Part shown: one piece after another, positions 8,306 through 17,113 of the stretch
How positions within the stretch are numbered: the stretch's first letter is position 1
Layout of the letters: every line of letters begins with the position of its first letter
Origin: Methanobacteriota archaeon
GTDB taxonomy: Archaea > Thermoplasmatota > Thermoplasmata > Methanomassiliicoccales > Methanomassiliicoccaceae
Assembly: GCA_012518185.1 (NCBI GenBank)
Contig: JAAYTA010000063.1
Span: forward strand, 1 to 64,000
Direction: 5' to 3'
DNA: 64,000 nt
Notes under the pieces: model-generated
The model's input: only the letters and a program-made list of their open reading frames with translations
Told to the model about the DNA's origin: nothing
The model's database searches: none
Translations under genes and position numbers: made by a program

Positions 8306-9658
8306 ATGGACGCAGGGGCACAGCTCCCTGATAAACTCCTTTCTCGCATTTATAATGCAAAAGAAGAGCTGGAACGCTCATCTAACATTCGTATTATTTC
8401 ACATTACGATGCCGATGGGATATCATCAGCTGGCATCTTATGTAGTGCATTATTGAGGGAAGGGAAGCAATTCCATACTACATTGGTCAAGGGTTTGACT
8501 GATCAAATTGTGCAAGAAGCGGCAGAAGAGTGTGAGCTCCTCATATTTTCAGATATGGGCTCATCTAATTTAGATGCAATAGAAGAGAGTGGATGTAAAG
8601 CCATAATACTCGACCATCATGGACCTCCACGAGATTCAGAAAAAGTCATTCACGTAAATCCTCATTTGGTCGGAATAGATGGTATGACTTCGGCATCAGC
8701 ATCGGCCATATGTATGCTATTTGCTATTAATCTGGACGAGCGTAATTGGGACCTTCTCCATAATGCCTTTGCAGGTATAGTAGGAGATCGGCAAGCTATA
8801 AGAGGACTTAGTGGAGTGAATAAGTGGTTATTTGATAATGGCTTAGAGAGAAATTTCGTAAAAAAGATTCCTGGATCGCTCTATCCCTTAGGAGACTTGC
8901 AAAACGGATTATATTCTTCTACTGATCCATATATATATGGAGTTAGTGGAAATCATGATGGCGTTGAGAAATTACTAAGTGAAGCAGATATAGAGGATGA
9001 TATTTCTTCTCAAGATCTCAGTGAGTCGCAGGGGAGGAAATTATCAAGTTTAATCGCCCTGAAACTTGTAGAGCAAGGTGTCCCTATGTCTACGATGGAG
9101 GAAGTAATACATGAGCGCTACTTTTTCCCACATGTGAATATGGATGCTGGTGATTTGGCATCATTGCTCAATGCCTGTGGCAGATCAAATAATGAGAGTA
9201 TAGGTTTGGCACTAACTCTCGGTGATCCAGACGCACTTGAAAAAGCCCGAGATCTACGTGCCGAATATGTAGATGAGGTCCTTGCAGGCCTAGATCATAT
9301 TGCTCGCGAAGGTGTGTCTAAAATGAGTGATATACAATATTTTATCAATAAGAGTATAGGCTTATCAGGCATATTGTCTGGCGTGACTATGCAGTATATA
9401 GGAGATCGAGATAAGCCCACTATCGCCATGTCTGAGCATGATGAAGGTATTAAGATCTCATCTAGAGCAACGTTTCAACTACTAGATCAGGGAGTAGATC
9501 TGGCAATAGCTATGAGAGAAAGTGCTGCAAAGGTGGGAGGATTCGGTGGTGGACATCGTATCGCTGCTGGGGCCACAGTACCTAAGGGCCGCGAAGAGGA
9601 GTTTTTGTCTATCTTAAATGATATTATAAAAGATCAGAAGGAAAGTATCGATGCATAG
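8306..9658 (+). CDS. DHH/DHHA1 phosphoesterase, RecJ-like (450 aa)
   Basis: Motif I (SHYDADG) is at residues 32-38 and the DHH triad at about 103-105. The C-terminal DHHA1 domain carries GGFGGGH near residue 411. Archaeal members include GAN, the GINS-associated 5'-3' nuclease of the replisome, and RecJ-like 3'-5' exonucleases. It probably forms an operon with rps15. It is convergent with kae1, with one base between the stops. Which RecJ-like subtype it is cannot be settled by eye. Confidence 0.85.
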   Translation: MDAGAQLPDKLLSRIYNAKEELERSSNIRIISHYDADGISSAGILCSALLREGKQFHTTLVKGLTDQIVQEAAEECELLIFSDMGSSNLDAIEESGCKAIILDHHGPPRDSEKVIHVNPHLVGIDGMTSASASAICMLFAINLDERNWDLLHNAFAGIVGDRQAIRGLSGVNKWLFDNGLERNFVKKIPGSLYPLGDLQNGLYSSTDPYIYGVSGNHDGVEKLLSEADIEDDISSQDLSESQGRKLSSLIALKLVEQGVPMSTMEEVIHERYFFPHVNMDAGDLASLLNACGRSNNESIGLALTLGDPDALEKARDLRAEYVDEVLAGLDHIAREGVSKMSDIQYFINKSIGLSGILSGVTMQYIGDRDKPTIAMSEHDEGIKISSRATFQLLDQGVDLAIAMRESAAKVGGFGGGHRIAAGATVPKGREEEFLSILNDIIKDQKESIDA

Positions 9659-9659
9659 T

Positions 9660-10640
9660 TTAGCGCCATAATACTTCGACTTCATCAGTACGGAATCGTT
9701 GATTCACTTTAGTTTCAGAGATATTCATACGGACTCCAGCGCGATGCATTACTAACCCTGTCCAGGCTATCATGGCCCCATTATCAACGCATAATTTCGG
9801 CTCTGGAACATACATGCAACTTCCGCGCCCTTCAGCCATTGTATTTACCATAGCGCGGAGGCGTTTATTTTGAACCACTCCGCCACCTAAGAGTACTTCA
9901 TTCTTCTCTATATGAGCCATTGCCCTTTCAGTTACTTCAGTTAGCATGGCAAAGCATATTTCCTGTACAGAGAAACATATGTCTTCTAAATTCTCACCCT
10001 TAGCATAGTGAGATAAGGCAGCTGTCATGATACCGGAGAATGCCATATCCATGCCTTTAACGGAATATGGTAAGTCTAATAATTTCTCACCCTTAAGCGC
10101 TAGCTTTTCGATAGTGGGTCCTGCGTAGTAACCAATGCCTAGCTCACGTCCGAGTTTGTCGAACATATTCCCAATACCTATGTCAAGAGTCTCTCCGAAT
10201 ATACGATAACGGCCATTATTGAAAGAGATAACCTGAGTATTGCCGCCAGATGCATACAGTAACACAGGATCCGTTGCTTCAGTCTTAGCAACTCCAATCT
10301 CTAAATGAGACACACAATGATTTACTCCTACCAGCGGCTTTCCTAAAGATATTGCAAGAGCTCGAGCTGCAGTGGCGACCGTTCGCAGACACGGACCTAA
10401 CCCAGGACCCTGAGAGAATGTAATGACATCAATATCTTTCAGATCTAGATCGGCAATATCGATAGCTTTCTGAATGAGAGGTACGACTACATCAGAATGA
10501 TGATTTGCTGCTTCTCGAGGATGTATGCCTCCTGTAGCAGGTCGATACATCTTCAATTCATTAGCAAGAACATTGGCATTCTTATCGACTATTCCCACAC
10601 CGCAAGTATGGGCAGTTCCTTCTATTCCTAGTGCTATCAT
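9660..10640 (-). CDS. kae1: tRNA N6-adenosine threonylcarbamoyltransferase Kae1 (326 aa)
   Basis: It is the catalytic KEOPS subunit that moves the threonylcarbamoyl group onto A37 of ANN-decoding tRNAs. The metal-binding histidines are in NHCVSH, and the ASGGNTQV and GGGVVQNK nucleotide-binding loops are present. Start at 10640 gives the canonical MIALGIEGTAHT N-terminus; an in-frame ATG at 10670 is also possible. There is no fused Bud32 kinase domain, unlike many euryarchaea, so Bud32 must be elsewhere. The glutaredoxin gene lies just upstream. Confidence 0.93.
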   Translation of the reverse strand: MIALGIEGTAHTCGVGIVDKNANVLANELKMYRPATGGIHPREAANHHSDVVVPLIQKAIDIADLDLKDIDVITFSQGPGLGPCLRTVATAARALAISLGKPLVGVNHCVSHLEIGVAKTEATDPVLLYASGGNTQVISFNNGRYRIFGETLDIGIGNMFDKLGRELGIGYYAGPTIEKLALKGEKLLDLPYSVKGMDMAFSGIMTAALSHYAKGENLEDICFSVQEICFAMLTEVTERAMAHIEKNEVLLGGGVVQNKRLRAMVNTMAEGRGSCMYVPEPKLCVDNGAMIAWTGLVMHRAGVRMNISETKVNQRFRTDEVEVLWR

Positions 10641-10656
10641 CCTACTATTATCATCC

Positions 10657-10899
10657 CTATGCCTGACCATTGGCTAATTCTTTAAGCCTAGACATTATGG
10701 CAATTGCTCCTTCTACTACCTGATCATCTACTACCAATATTGGTACGTTCTTACCAAGTATTTCATAATAGGCCGCCTCGGCTAATCCCTCGGGAGTAGA
10801 AGTATCAACATAAGATATCTCAAGGTTCCCGGGCATTCGATCTTTAACATAATCGCACTTCTGGCATTCCGGCTTGGTGAAAAGCAATATCTCTGGCAT
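10657..10899 (-). CDS. Glutaredoxin/thioredoxin-like protein (80 aa)
   Basis: A short thioredoxin-fold protein with the redox motif CQKC close to its N-terminus (about residues 12-15) and the cis-proline region VPILVV. It is the size of NrdH/glutaredoxin-like archaeal redoxins. Start at 10899 gives the family-like N-terminus MPEILLFTKPEC, preceded by GGAAAG; a reading from 10983 adds unrelated residues. It precedes kae1 in the same direction with a 16-base gap. The electron donor and target are unknown. Confidence 0.8.
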   Translation of the reverse strand: MPEILLFTKPECQKCDYVKDRMPGNLEISYVDTSTPEGLAEAAYYEILGKNVPILVVDDQVVEGAIAIMSRLKELANGQA

Positions 10900-11032
10900 C
10901 GGAATCTTTCCGACATTAGAGGGTCCCCTTTTAAAAGTTTTCAGGCCACTTCGGATATATACAACGACAATGATGGGATTCATTATTATATGTCCGTGAG
11001 ATTTTTAAGGACTTATCACTATACTTAGGCAT

Positions 11033-11386
11033 ATGGGAGAAATTCTTAGGGCTAGTTGTATAGAATGTGGGTTTGTCTCTGAAAACCTCTACACTGGATT
11101 TGGCTTCAAGGGAGCAGGAGATCATTCTATGGAGCCATCGATATGCCCAAATTGTTTCTCATTTAAGCTAAGAGACAGGAGACACCCTCCTCAATTGTGC
11201 TATAGATGTAAGACAGAGGTCGTATTCTATGGAGATCGACAATTTTCAATATTGTTTTTCCCCGAGCCACTTCACTCTCCAGTTGTGGCTGAAGATTCGA
11301 CTGATAAACTTACTACAGGTCAGCATATATGCCCAGAATGTCTAAAAGTCTCTATGATATTCGAACGATTAGGATATTGGGATTGA
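11033..11386 (+). CDS. Double zinc-ribbon protein of unknown function (117 aa)
   Basis: Four CxxC pairs are seen at Cys9/12, 38/41, 56/59 and 100/103, enough for two zinc sites. I do not recognise a named family. No catalytic motif is visible, so binding of nucleic acid or protein is the reasonable guess. An AT-rich TATA-like element about 25-30 bases before the ATG (near 11001-11008) suggests a leaderless mRNA. It is divergent from the glutaredoxin-kae1 operon. Confidence 0.7.
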   Translation: MGEILRASCIECGFVSENLYTGFGFKGAGDHSMEPSICPNCFSFKLRDRRHPPQLCYRCKTEVVFYGDRQFSILFFPEPLHSPVVAEDSTDKLTTGQHICPECLKVSMIFERLGYWD

Positions 11387-11442
11387 AATAAGGCCTCGTT
11401 TGTTCGCAGTTTTTTATATGTCGCGTTGGCAAGCGAGAGTAT

Positions 11443-12159
11443 ATGAAAGACACATTAGTAGATGATGTTATCTTAATAACAGGAGCTAGTGTCGGCATTG
11501 GACGAGCGACCGCTATTAGATTTGCTAAAGAGAAGTGCAAGATAATCATAACATACAATACAAATGAGGAAGCAGCATGGGAAACTGCTGAACAATGTCA
11601 GATAGAGGGTTCCTCGGGATCCATTGTACTACATCTCAATACTATGGATGATTTTAGCATACGAAAGGCAATGGCAGATATCATCAAAGATATGGGACAT
11701 ATTGATACGCTAGTGAATAATGCTGGCGTGATTGAGAGAAAAAGTATAGAAGAACATACTTTTGAGGACATTGAGCATCAGTTGCGCACCAATTTAGAGG
11801 GCACTATCAAATTAACACAGAGCGTTCTTCCTCATTTGCGGAGTACAATCATAAATGTGGGTAGCGTAACCTCTCTACGCGGATATCCTACTCTGGGAGT
11901 CTATGCTGCATCTAAAGGCGGTCTTGCATCATTCTCTCGAACATTAGCAGAGGAAATTAGCCCTCGTAAAGTTTATAATATACTCCCGAGAACTACATCC
12001 ACACAGATGACTAATTTTTATGGAGATCCTCCTGAATTAGTTGCTGAGACTATAGTTATGCTTGCTTACGGATCTCATTCATTACCAAGTGGCAGTGATG
12101 TGAGTGTTGGGGAGCCTTCATTGATATGGGATCAAACGTTGACTTATGCAACGAGGTGA
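11443..12159 (+). CDS. Short-chain dehydrogenase/reductase (238 aa)
   Basis: A Rossmann-fold NAD(P)-dependent oxidoreductase of the FabG-like classical SDR type. The TGASVGIG cofactor loop is near residues 11-18, and the NNAG motif, catalytic serine in NVGSVTS and YAASKGG (Tyr and Lys) are all present. The protein lacks the usual extended C-terminal substrate loop sequence, so the substrate is unknown. A TTTTATATG element about 30 bases upstream may be the TATA box. A small membrane-protein gene follows three bases later. Confidence 0.85.
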   Translation: MKDTLVDDVILITGASVGIGRATAIRFAKEKCKIIITYNTNEEAAWETAEQCQIEGSSGSIVLHLNTMDDFSIRKAMADIIKDMGHIDTLVNNAGVIERKSIEEHTFEDIEHQLRTNLEGTIKLTQSVLPHLRSTIINVGSVTSLRGYPTLGVYAASKGGLASFSRTLAEEISPRKVYNILPRTTSTQMTNFYGDPPELVAETIVMLAYGSHSLPSGSDVSVGEPSLIWDQTLTYATR

Positions 12160-12162
12160 TGC

Positions 12163-12384
12163 ATGGCGAGCTACAAAACCATTGGACTAATATTGTTATC
12201 CATGGGAATAGTGTCAATCATATTCTCTATATTCAGCACTACTCTAGGATCTTCATCTATAGCGCCTAATGATATCATTCTACGACTAGTGACAGTTGTG
12301 GGATTATCATTCTTAGGAACGGTGTTACTGTCACTAGGCGTCACTTTTTTACTCATAGTCGACAAGTCTGGAGATAGTTATTGA
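12163..12384 (+). CDS. Small two-helix membrane protein (73 aa)
   Basis: Two hydrophobic segments (about residues 6-28 and 42-66), joined by a short polar loop, make this a likely hairpin membrane protein. No motif identifies a function. It begins three bases after the SDR stop, so the two are probably cotranscribed. Confidence 0.6.
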   Translation: MASYKTIGLILLSMGIVSIIFSIFSTTLGSSSIAPNDIILRLVTVVGLSFLGTVLLSLGVTFLLIVDKSGDSY

Positions 12385-12506
12385 TAATTTATTATAAACA
12401 TAATGAGCTTCTGAGCTATTGTATATTAATGGAATTCATGATGATAAGAACTAAGCTGAACGAAAAGGATTTAGATAAGGACAGTATATGCACCAGAAAC
12501 TACAAG

Positions 12507-12579
12507 GGGCTCATGGTCTAGCGGCTATGACGTCTCCCTGACACGGAGGAGATCGCCGGTTCGAATCCGGCTGAGCCCA
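12507..12579 (+). tRNA. tRNA-Val (anticodon GAC)
   Basis: A full cloverleaf can be drawn: acceptor stem GGGCTCA (12507-12513) with TGAGCCC (12572-12578), discriminator A at 12579, D arm GTC/GAC, anticodon stem TCTCC/GGAGG with loop CTGACAC (anticodon GAC), and T stem GCCGG/CCGGC with TTCGAAT loop. There is no intron and the 3' CCA is not encoded. A TATATG at about 12484-12489 is a possible TATA box, and a T-run follows the gene. Confidence 0.97.
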
Positions 12580-12737
12580 CTCAACATTTTTGCTCACCGA
12601 TATTGCTAGGAAATAGTACGATATGAGTGATATGATCAACTTACCTGGAATATTTTATAAGTACAAATAAATTCATTAAAATTACATATTAAATGCTATG
12701 AACATAGTTAGATGGGATTATTATGACATCTCCCTCA

Positions 12738-13478
12738 TCAAATATCCCTCCACCTTGCCTTCCGGAATCCTACCCACAAGAATATGGTGGTGAACGTCAG
12801 CAGAACTAGCCAGTCAAATATAAACATCTCCGATGAAACTTGAGTCAGACCAGCCAAATGTTGCGCGATCTGAGCCGCGTACGTAGTAGGAGACAAGTAA
12901 GCTAACGGCTGCAGGGCTTCAGGTATGAGCGATACGGGATAATAGACTGGAGCTAAAGATGTGAATAATATGGTGATCAGTCTACTGAATGAATGACTCT
13001 GTACAATATCTGTAGAGATAGTTGATAGAGCAAAACTCAATGCGACAGATGAAAGGAATACCATCAGTAATATCAAAACAATGCCAATAATCTGAAGGAA
13101 AGAGACGTGAATAGTCAGCACAAATAGGATAGAAAGTATGATTAGTGCAGGGGAAGAATAGACGATCTCTGATAATGCCATACCTGCTACATAAACTCGC
13201 GAATTAGTCGGAGAGCTTACCACAATATCCTGAAGCTTGAAGTCATTCTTGAGATGAGATAGATCTGATTGTAAGGCAATGCCTCCCTGAAACATCGCCA
13301 TAATTAATCCTCCTAGGATAGATTCTCCTAGCAATGCTCCATCACTAACTAAGAATATGAGGACTAAAAATGAGATAGGTGAAAGTGCTGTATTGATCAA
13401 TACTACTGGGTAATTTTTCATCTGATAAATTGAATTGACCAGAACCGATGCTGTTATCTGACTCCATAAGCGTTTCAC
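12738..13478 (-). CDS. ABC-2 type transporter permease (246 aa)
   Basis: Six hydrophobic segments and the general ABC-2 layout (N-terminal tail, paired helices, a P-rich LAPVYYPVSLIPEALQPL segment) mark it as the membrane half of an exporter. It overlaps the ATPase gene by four bases. Such pairs export drugs, lipids or polysaccharides; the sequence does not tell which. Confidence 0.85.
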   Translation of the reverse strand: MKRLWSQITASVLVNSIYQMKNYPVVLINTALSPISFLVLIFLVSDGALLGESILGGLIMAMFQGGIALQSDLSHLKNDFKLQDIVVSSPTNSRVYVAGMALSEIVYSSPALIILSILFVLTIHVSFLQIIGIVLILLMVFLSSVALSFALSTISTDIVQSHSFSRLITILFTSLAPVYYPVSLIPEALQPLAYLSPTTYAAQIAQHLAGLTQVSSEMFIFDWLVLLTFTTIFLWVGFRKARWRDI

Positions 13479-14407
13479 ATCCTGCCTCCTCCATATTCTT
13501 CGTAATCATTGTCTATATCTCTTCCAGCTATATTGTAGAAAATATCATCAAGCGTCACTGGATTCATAGAAAATTGGACGCCTTGACTGATGAGCATATT
13601 GGAAAGACTCATGGCCTCTTCTCGAGTTGTTAATATCTGCGATTGTTCATCATGACTTTTTAACACTATTCCCTCAATCATCGATGTATCAATATCTGAA
13701 GAAACTTTCACACTGTATTGATACCTCATGCCGGCTCGCAAGTCGTCCATATTTCCTAAAGCTAATAATGATCCTTCATCGAATATGCCTATACTATCCG
13801 CTACTGCTTCTGCTTCTTCTAAATAATGAGTGGTCAGAAATAGAAACCGCTCTTTCCCTATATCTATCAATAGATCCCATATGACTTGCCTAGATATTGG
13901 ATCTAAACCAGTCGTTGGTTCATCCAGAAATATTATTTCAGCATCAGAAGCCAATACCATAGCCAATAGTGTTTTACGTCTCATGCCTCCGGAAAGTTTA
14001 TAATTTAATCTATTAGAGACTTCTTGAAGCTCGACCATTGCCAAGGCCTCATCTGCTTTGCGGCGAGAGACTCTATAGCTATCACCTCTCCACATTAAAT
14101 ATGATGATACTGTCTGAAGAGGCGTTAGCCAAGGAATGGGTCGACCTTCTTGTGGAACCACTGCCATCTTTTTCCTAAGTTCGTCGGCATCCTCCATTAT
14201 GTCGAGTCCATTGATGGTAGCCGAGCCACTACTTGGCTCTAGCAGAGTTGCAAGTATTCGGATCAGTGTAGTCTTCCCAGCTCCATTGCGACCTATTATA
14301 GAGAATATTCCCTTAGTAGGTATATTCAAATTGACCGATGATAATGCTTCATTATTGCCTTCATATATCTTTCCTAGGTTGACACATCTGAGTTCTCCAG
14401 CATTCAT
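13475..14407 (-). CDS. ABC transporter ATPase (ABC-2 exporter family, 310 aa)
   Basis: Walker A GRNGAGKTT (about 39-47), signature LSGGMRRK, Walker B IIFLDEPTTGLDP and the switch histidine in FLTTHYLEEAE are present. A C-terminal extension of about 90 residues follows, as in DrrA-like drug or lipid exporters. It is the first gene of a two-gene operon, with GGATGG before the start. It is divergent from aguB. Confidence 0.9.
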   Translation of the reverse strand: MNAGELRCVNLGKIYEGNNEALSSVNLNIPTKGIFSIIGRNGAGKTTLIRILATLLEPSSGSATINGLDIMEDADELRKKMAVVPQEGRPIPWLTPLQTVSSYLMWRGDSYRVSRRKADEALAMVELQEVSNRLNYKLSGGMRRKTLLAMVLASDAEIIFLDEPTTGLDPISRQVIWDLLIDIGKERFLFLTTHYLEEAEAVADSIGIFDEGSLLALGNMDDLRAGMRYQYSVKVSSDIDTSMIEGIVLKSHDEQSQILTTREEAMSLSNMLISQGVQFSMNPVTLDDIFYNIAGRDIDNDYEEYGGGRM

Positions 14408-14636
14408 AATTTTCCATCCTTATCCCATCTAAATAATGGGATTAGTATCGTTAGGAAGCTCATCAATATGTTATGATCCAAGATGCCTCGATATATGACT
14501 ATGAAGAAATGAACTATGCGTTCCTCAAATGCATTATTGCTCCATTTATATTAAAAGCAAATAAATATTATATATTATAATAAATTGATATATGAGTAAC
14601 TTTCAGATACTTTCCTGAATAGTAGAATTTGGAAAG

Positions 14637-14653
14637 ACTCTAATAATTAGAGT
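14637..14653. promoter_or_regulatory. Perfect 17-base palindrome before aguB
   Basis: ACTCTAAT (14637-14644) and ATTAGAGT (14646-14653) are exact inverted copies around a single A. The site is 32 bases before the aguB ATG and downstream of a TATA-like TTGATATATG near 14585-14594, so it probably falls at or just past the transcription start, where a repressor would block transcription. The binding protein is unknown. Confidence 0.5.
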
Positions 14654-14685
14654 AGATATGCCAGGGAAATATAGGAGAGTATTGT

Positions 14686-15552
14686 ATGAATAACGAGGTT
14701 GTACTAGGCCTTGTGCAGATGAATATGGCAGCTGATTTTCAAACCAATCTACGGAAGATGACAGTCATGGTGAAAGAGGCTGCAGAAAAGGGAGCCCATA
14801 TAGTCTGTCTTCCCGAGCTATTCAATTGCCCATATTTTCCGCAATATAACATTGATGGTAAGTTGGATAGAGAACAGATACATTACGATACTATTCCTGG
14901 ACCCACTACTGATATACTCTCTTCCATTGCTCGCGACAATAATGTCATATTAGTAGGAGGATCTATTTATGAAAAGGCGGGCGAAAATTTCTTCAATACG
15001 ACTCTTGTCTACAGTGAGGATGGTTGTCTTTTAGGAATGTATCGAAAAACTCATATTCCTCATGACGAGTGTTTTTATGAACAATCTTACTTTGATGAAG
15101 GAGATACTGGATTCAAAGTCATCGACACTTCTCATGGAAAGATTTCACCACTGATATGTTTCGACCAATGGTTCCCCGAAGCAGCTAGATCGTGTGCTCT
15201 GGACGGTGCACAGATATTATTCTATCCCACAGCTCTGGGAAAAGTTGATGGCATTGAACAAACGGAGGGTGATTGGCAATTTGCCTGGGAGAATGTGATG
15301 CGTGGACATGCTATCGCCAATAGCGTGGTAGTTGCTGCTGTCAATCGTGTGGGGCGCGAGGATAAAATGGAATTTTTCGGAGGAAGTTTTGTTATAGATG
15401 CTTTCGGAAAGACTATTACTAGAGCAGGCAATGATGAAGAAGTTGTATTAGCTACTATAGATCTAGATCATGGTCGCCGAGTGAGAGAAGGTTGGGGCTT
15501 CTTCCGCAATCGCCGTCCTGAATGTTATCAACAATTAATAGAGAGGAAATGA
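14686..15552 (+). CDS. aguB: N-carbamoylputrescine amidase (288 aa)
   Basis: A nitrilase-superfamily carbon-nitrogen hydrolase that converts N-carbamoylputrescine to putrescine, CO2 and ammonia. The Glu-Lys-Cys triad is visible at Glu44, Lys121 and Cys158, and the whole sequence follows the AguB layout closely, including the GWGFFRNRRPE C-terminus. It is paired with aguA four bases downstream, which fixes the pathway: agmatine to putrescine by the plant/bacterial route. GGAG precedes the start, and a perfect palindrome lies in the leader. Confidence 0.93.
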   Translation: MNNEVVLGLVQMNMAADFQTNLRKMTVMVKEAAEKGAHIVCLPELFNCPYFPQYNIDGKLDREQIHYDTIPGPTTDILSSIARDNNVILVGGSIYEKAGENFFNTTLVYSEDGCLLGMYRKTHIPHDECFYEQSYFDEGDTGFKVIDTSHGKISPLICFDQWFPEAARSCALDGAQILFYPTALGKVDGIEQTEGDWQFAWENVMRGHAIANSVVVAAVNRVGREDKMEFFGGSFVIDAFGKTITRAGNDEEVVLATIDLDHGRRVREGWGFFRNRRPECYQQLIERK

Positions 15553-15556
15553 TATT

Positions 15557-16612
15557 ATGAAGCAGACTCCACGTGCTAATGGTTACTATATGCCAGCTGA
15601 GTGGGTACGTCATGATGCCACTTGGCTATCATGGCCAAAGAACTCCCTAACCTTCCCTGGAGATATACTCACCGGAGTAGAGCAGACTTACTGCCTCATG
15701 GTAAAATCCCTGAGCCAAGTCGAGAAAGTAAAAATCATTGTAAACGATGAGGAAACTGAGGAAAGAGTACGGCATATGTTAGAGAGGGCAGGAGCTAATA
15801 TGCACAATGTCATATTTCCCCATATTAAGTCATCTGATGTCTGGATACGTGATTATGGCCCTACATTTCTTCTACATCAAGATACTGGCATGAAGGCTGT
15901 AGTAAAATGGGATTTTAATGCATGGGGTGCTAAATATGATGACATTTTGTATGACAATATTGCAGGAGAAGACGTAGCTCAATCTACAGGATTGCCTATT
16001 TTTCGTCCAGAAATCGTAATGGAAGGGGGCGCTATCGATGTAAATGGTGCAGGCATTGTACTGACAACTGAGCAGTGTTTACTCAATGAGAATCGTAATC
16101 CGCATCTAAGTCGAGCCGATATCGAAGAATATCTTCGAGAATATCTCAATATTGATGAAATTGTATGGCTTAAGTCTGGAATCGAAGGAGATGACACTGA
16201 TGGACACGTTGATGACTTTGCTCGCTTTATCTCAGAGGACACAGTCATATGCGCCCACTCTTCTGCAGGAGGAGGTCATAATCCCAAAGTACTACAGACT
16301 AATTTGGAGATACTAGAGAATTATCGCAACAGTGATGGATGTCCACTGAATATCATTACACTTCCAATGCCTGATCCTGTCCCCATACCCGAAGAGGGAG
16401 GAGTGCTACCTGCTAGTTATGCTAACTTCTATATCGGTAATGGAGTAGTCTTATTACCTATCTTTAATGACTCCAATGATTCCATAGCTATTGAGATAAT
16501 GGAGGAAGCTATGCCAGAACATCATATAATACCCATTTATGCTCGTGATCTCGTATATGGATATGGTAGCTTTCATTGCGTAACACAACAAGAGCCTGCG
16601 GAGAAGCGATGA
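15557..16612 (+). CDS. aguA: Agmatine deiminase (351 aa)
   Basis: A guanidino-group-modifying enzyme of the penta-alpha-beta propeller fold that converts agmatine to N-carbamoylputrescine and ammonia. The WLSWP N-terminal motif, the WIRDYGP substrate motif, GDDTDGHVDDFARF with catalytic Asp/His, and the nucleophile Cys341 in SFHCVTQQEP are all intact. It forms a two-gene operon with aguB. Putrescine made here could feed spermidine, the donor for hypusine on aIF5A. Confidence 0.95.
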   Translation: MKQTPRANGYYMPAEWVRHDATWLSWPKNSLTFPGDILTGVEQTYCLMVKSLSQVEKVKIIVNDEETEERVRHMLERAGANMHNVIFPHIKSSDVWIRDYGPTFLLHQDTGMKAVVKWDFNAWGAKYDDILYDNIAGEDVAQSTGLPIFRPEIVMEGGAIDVNGAGIVLTTEQCLLNENRNPHLSRADIEEYLREYLNIDEIVWLKSGIEGDDTDGHVDDFARFISEDTVICAHSSAGGGHNPKVLQTNLEILENYRNSDGCPLNIITLPMPDPVPIPEEGGVLPASYANFYIGNGVVLLPIFNDSNDSIAIEIMEEAMPEHHIIPIYARDLVYGYGSFHCVTQQEPAEKR

Positions 16613-17113
16613 TGAGATTGGTATAGGTATAGGATTGTCAGCATCCAATACTACACAGTGTATGATCAACGTACTATGCATCAACTTTCAGGATCAACAC
16701 AGAATCCTCATTAGTTACGAATAATCGGCTGCAGTAGCTGAACTCTCGCATAACAAGTGATGTATTAGATACCACCAGAGATGAATGAGTTTTACACATC
16801 TGGAAGTTTTTATTCATGATGATTAGTTCTAGAGATATAGTGCTTAAGAATTGAGTACGTGGTAGAATTCTATATTTTCATTACTTTCTAGTTGTGATAG
16901 CATAAACGATTTATCGGGAGCGAATTAGTGTAAATCTACTATTCATATAATATTATATTTATTAATTTTGAACTTTGTCATATAACTGGATCTTAATCTG
17001 AATGAAAAAATAAAAGATTTATGAATCAGAATATATCGGTTAGGAGCTAATCACTTCACAAAAGCTTATTAAACGACTTAATATAATTGCCAAATCCAGC
17101 CGGGGGTGCGTTC
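16613..17113. other. Intergenic region holding a TATA box for the radical SAM gene
   Basis: This 501-base AT-rich gap has no coding pattern. A TTATTAAA element at about 17066-17073 is a good TATA box for the downstream radical SAM gene, putting transcription start near 17095. GGGGGTG at 17101-17107 is its likely ribosome-binding site. Nothing else stands out. Confidence 0.5.

Noticed and set aside
12438-12459. Possible box C (ATGATGA) and box D-like CTGA upstream of tRNA-Val, suggesting a C/D sRNA
   Set aside because: The spacer is 11 bases and no C' or second D box follows in a proper arrangement, so a full guide RNA cannot be drawn.
16812-16830. ATGATGA resembling a box C in the gap before the radical SAM gene
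   Set aside because: No CTGA box lies within range.
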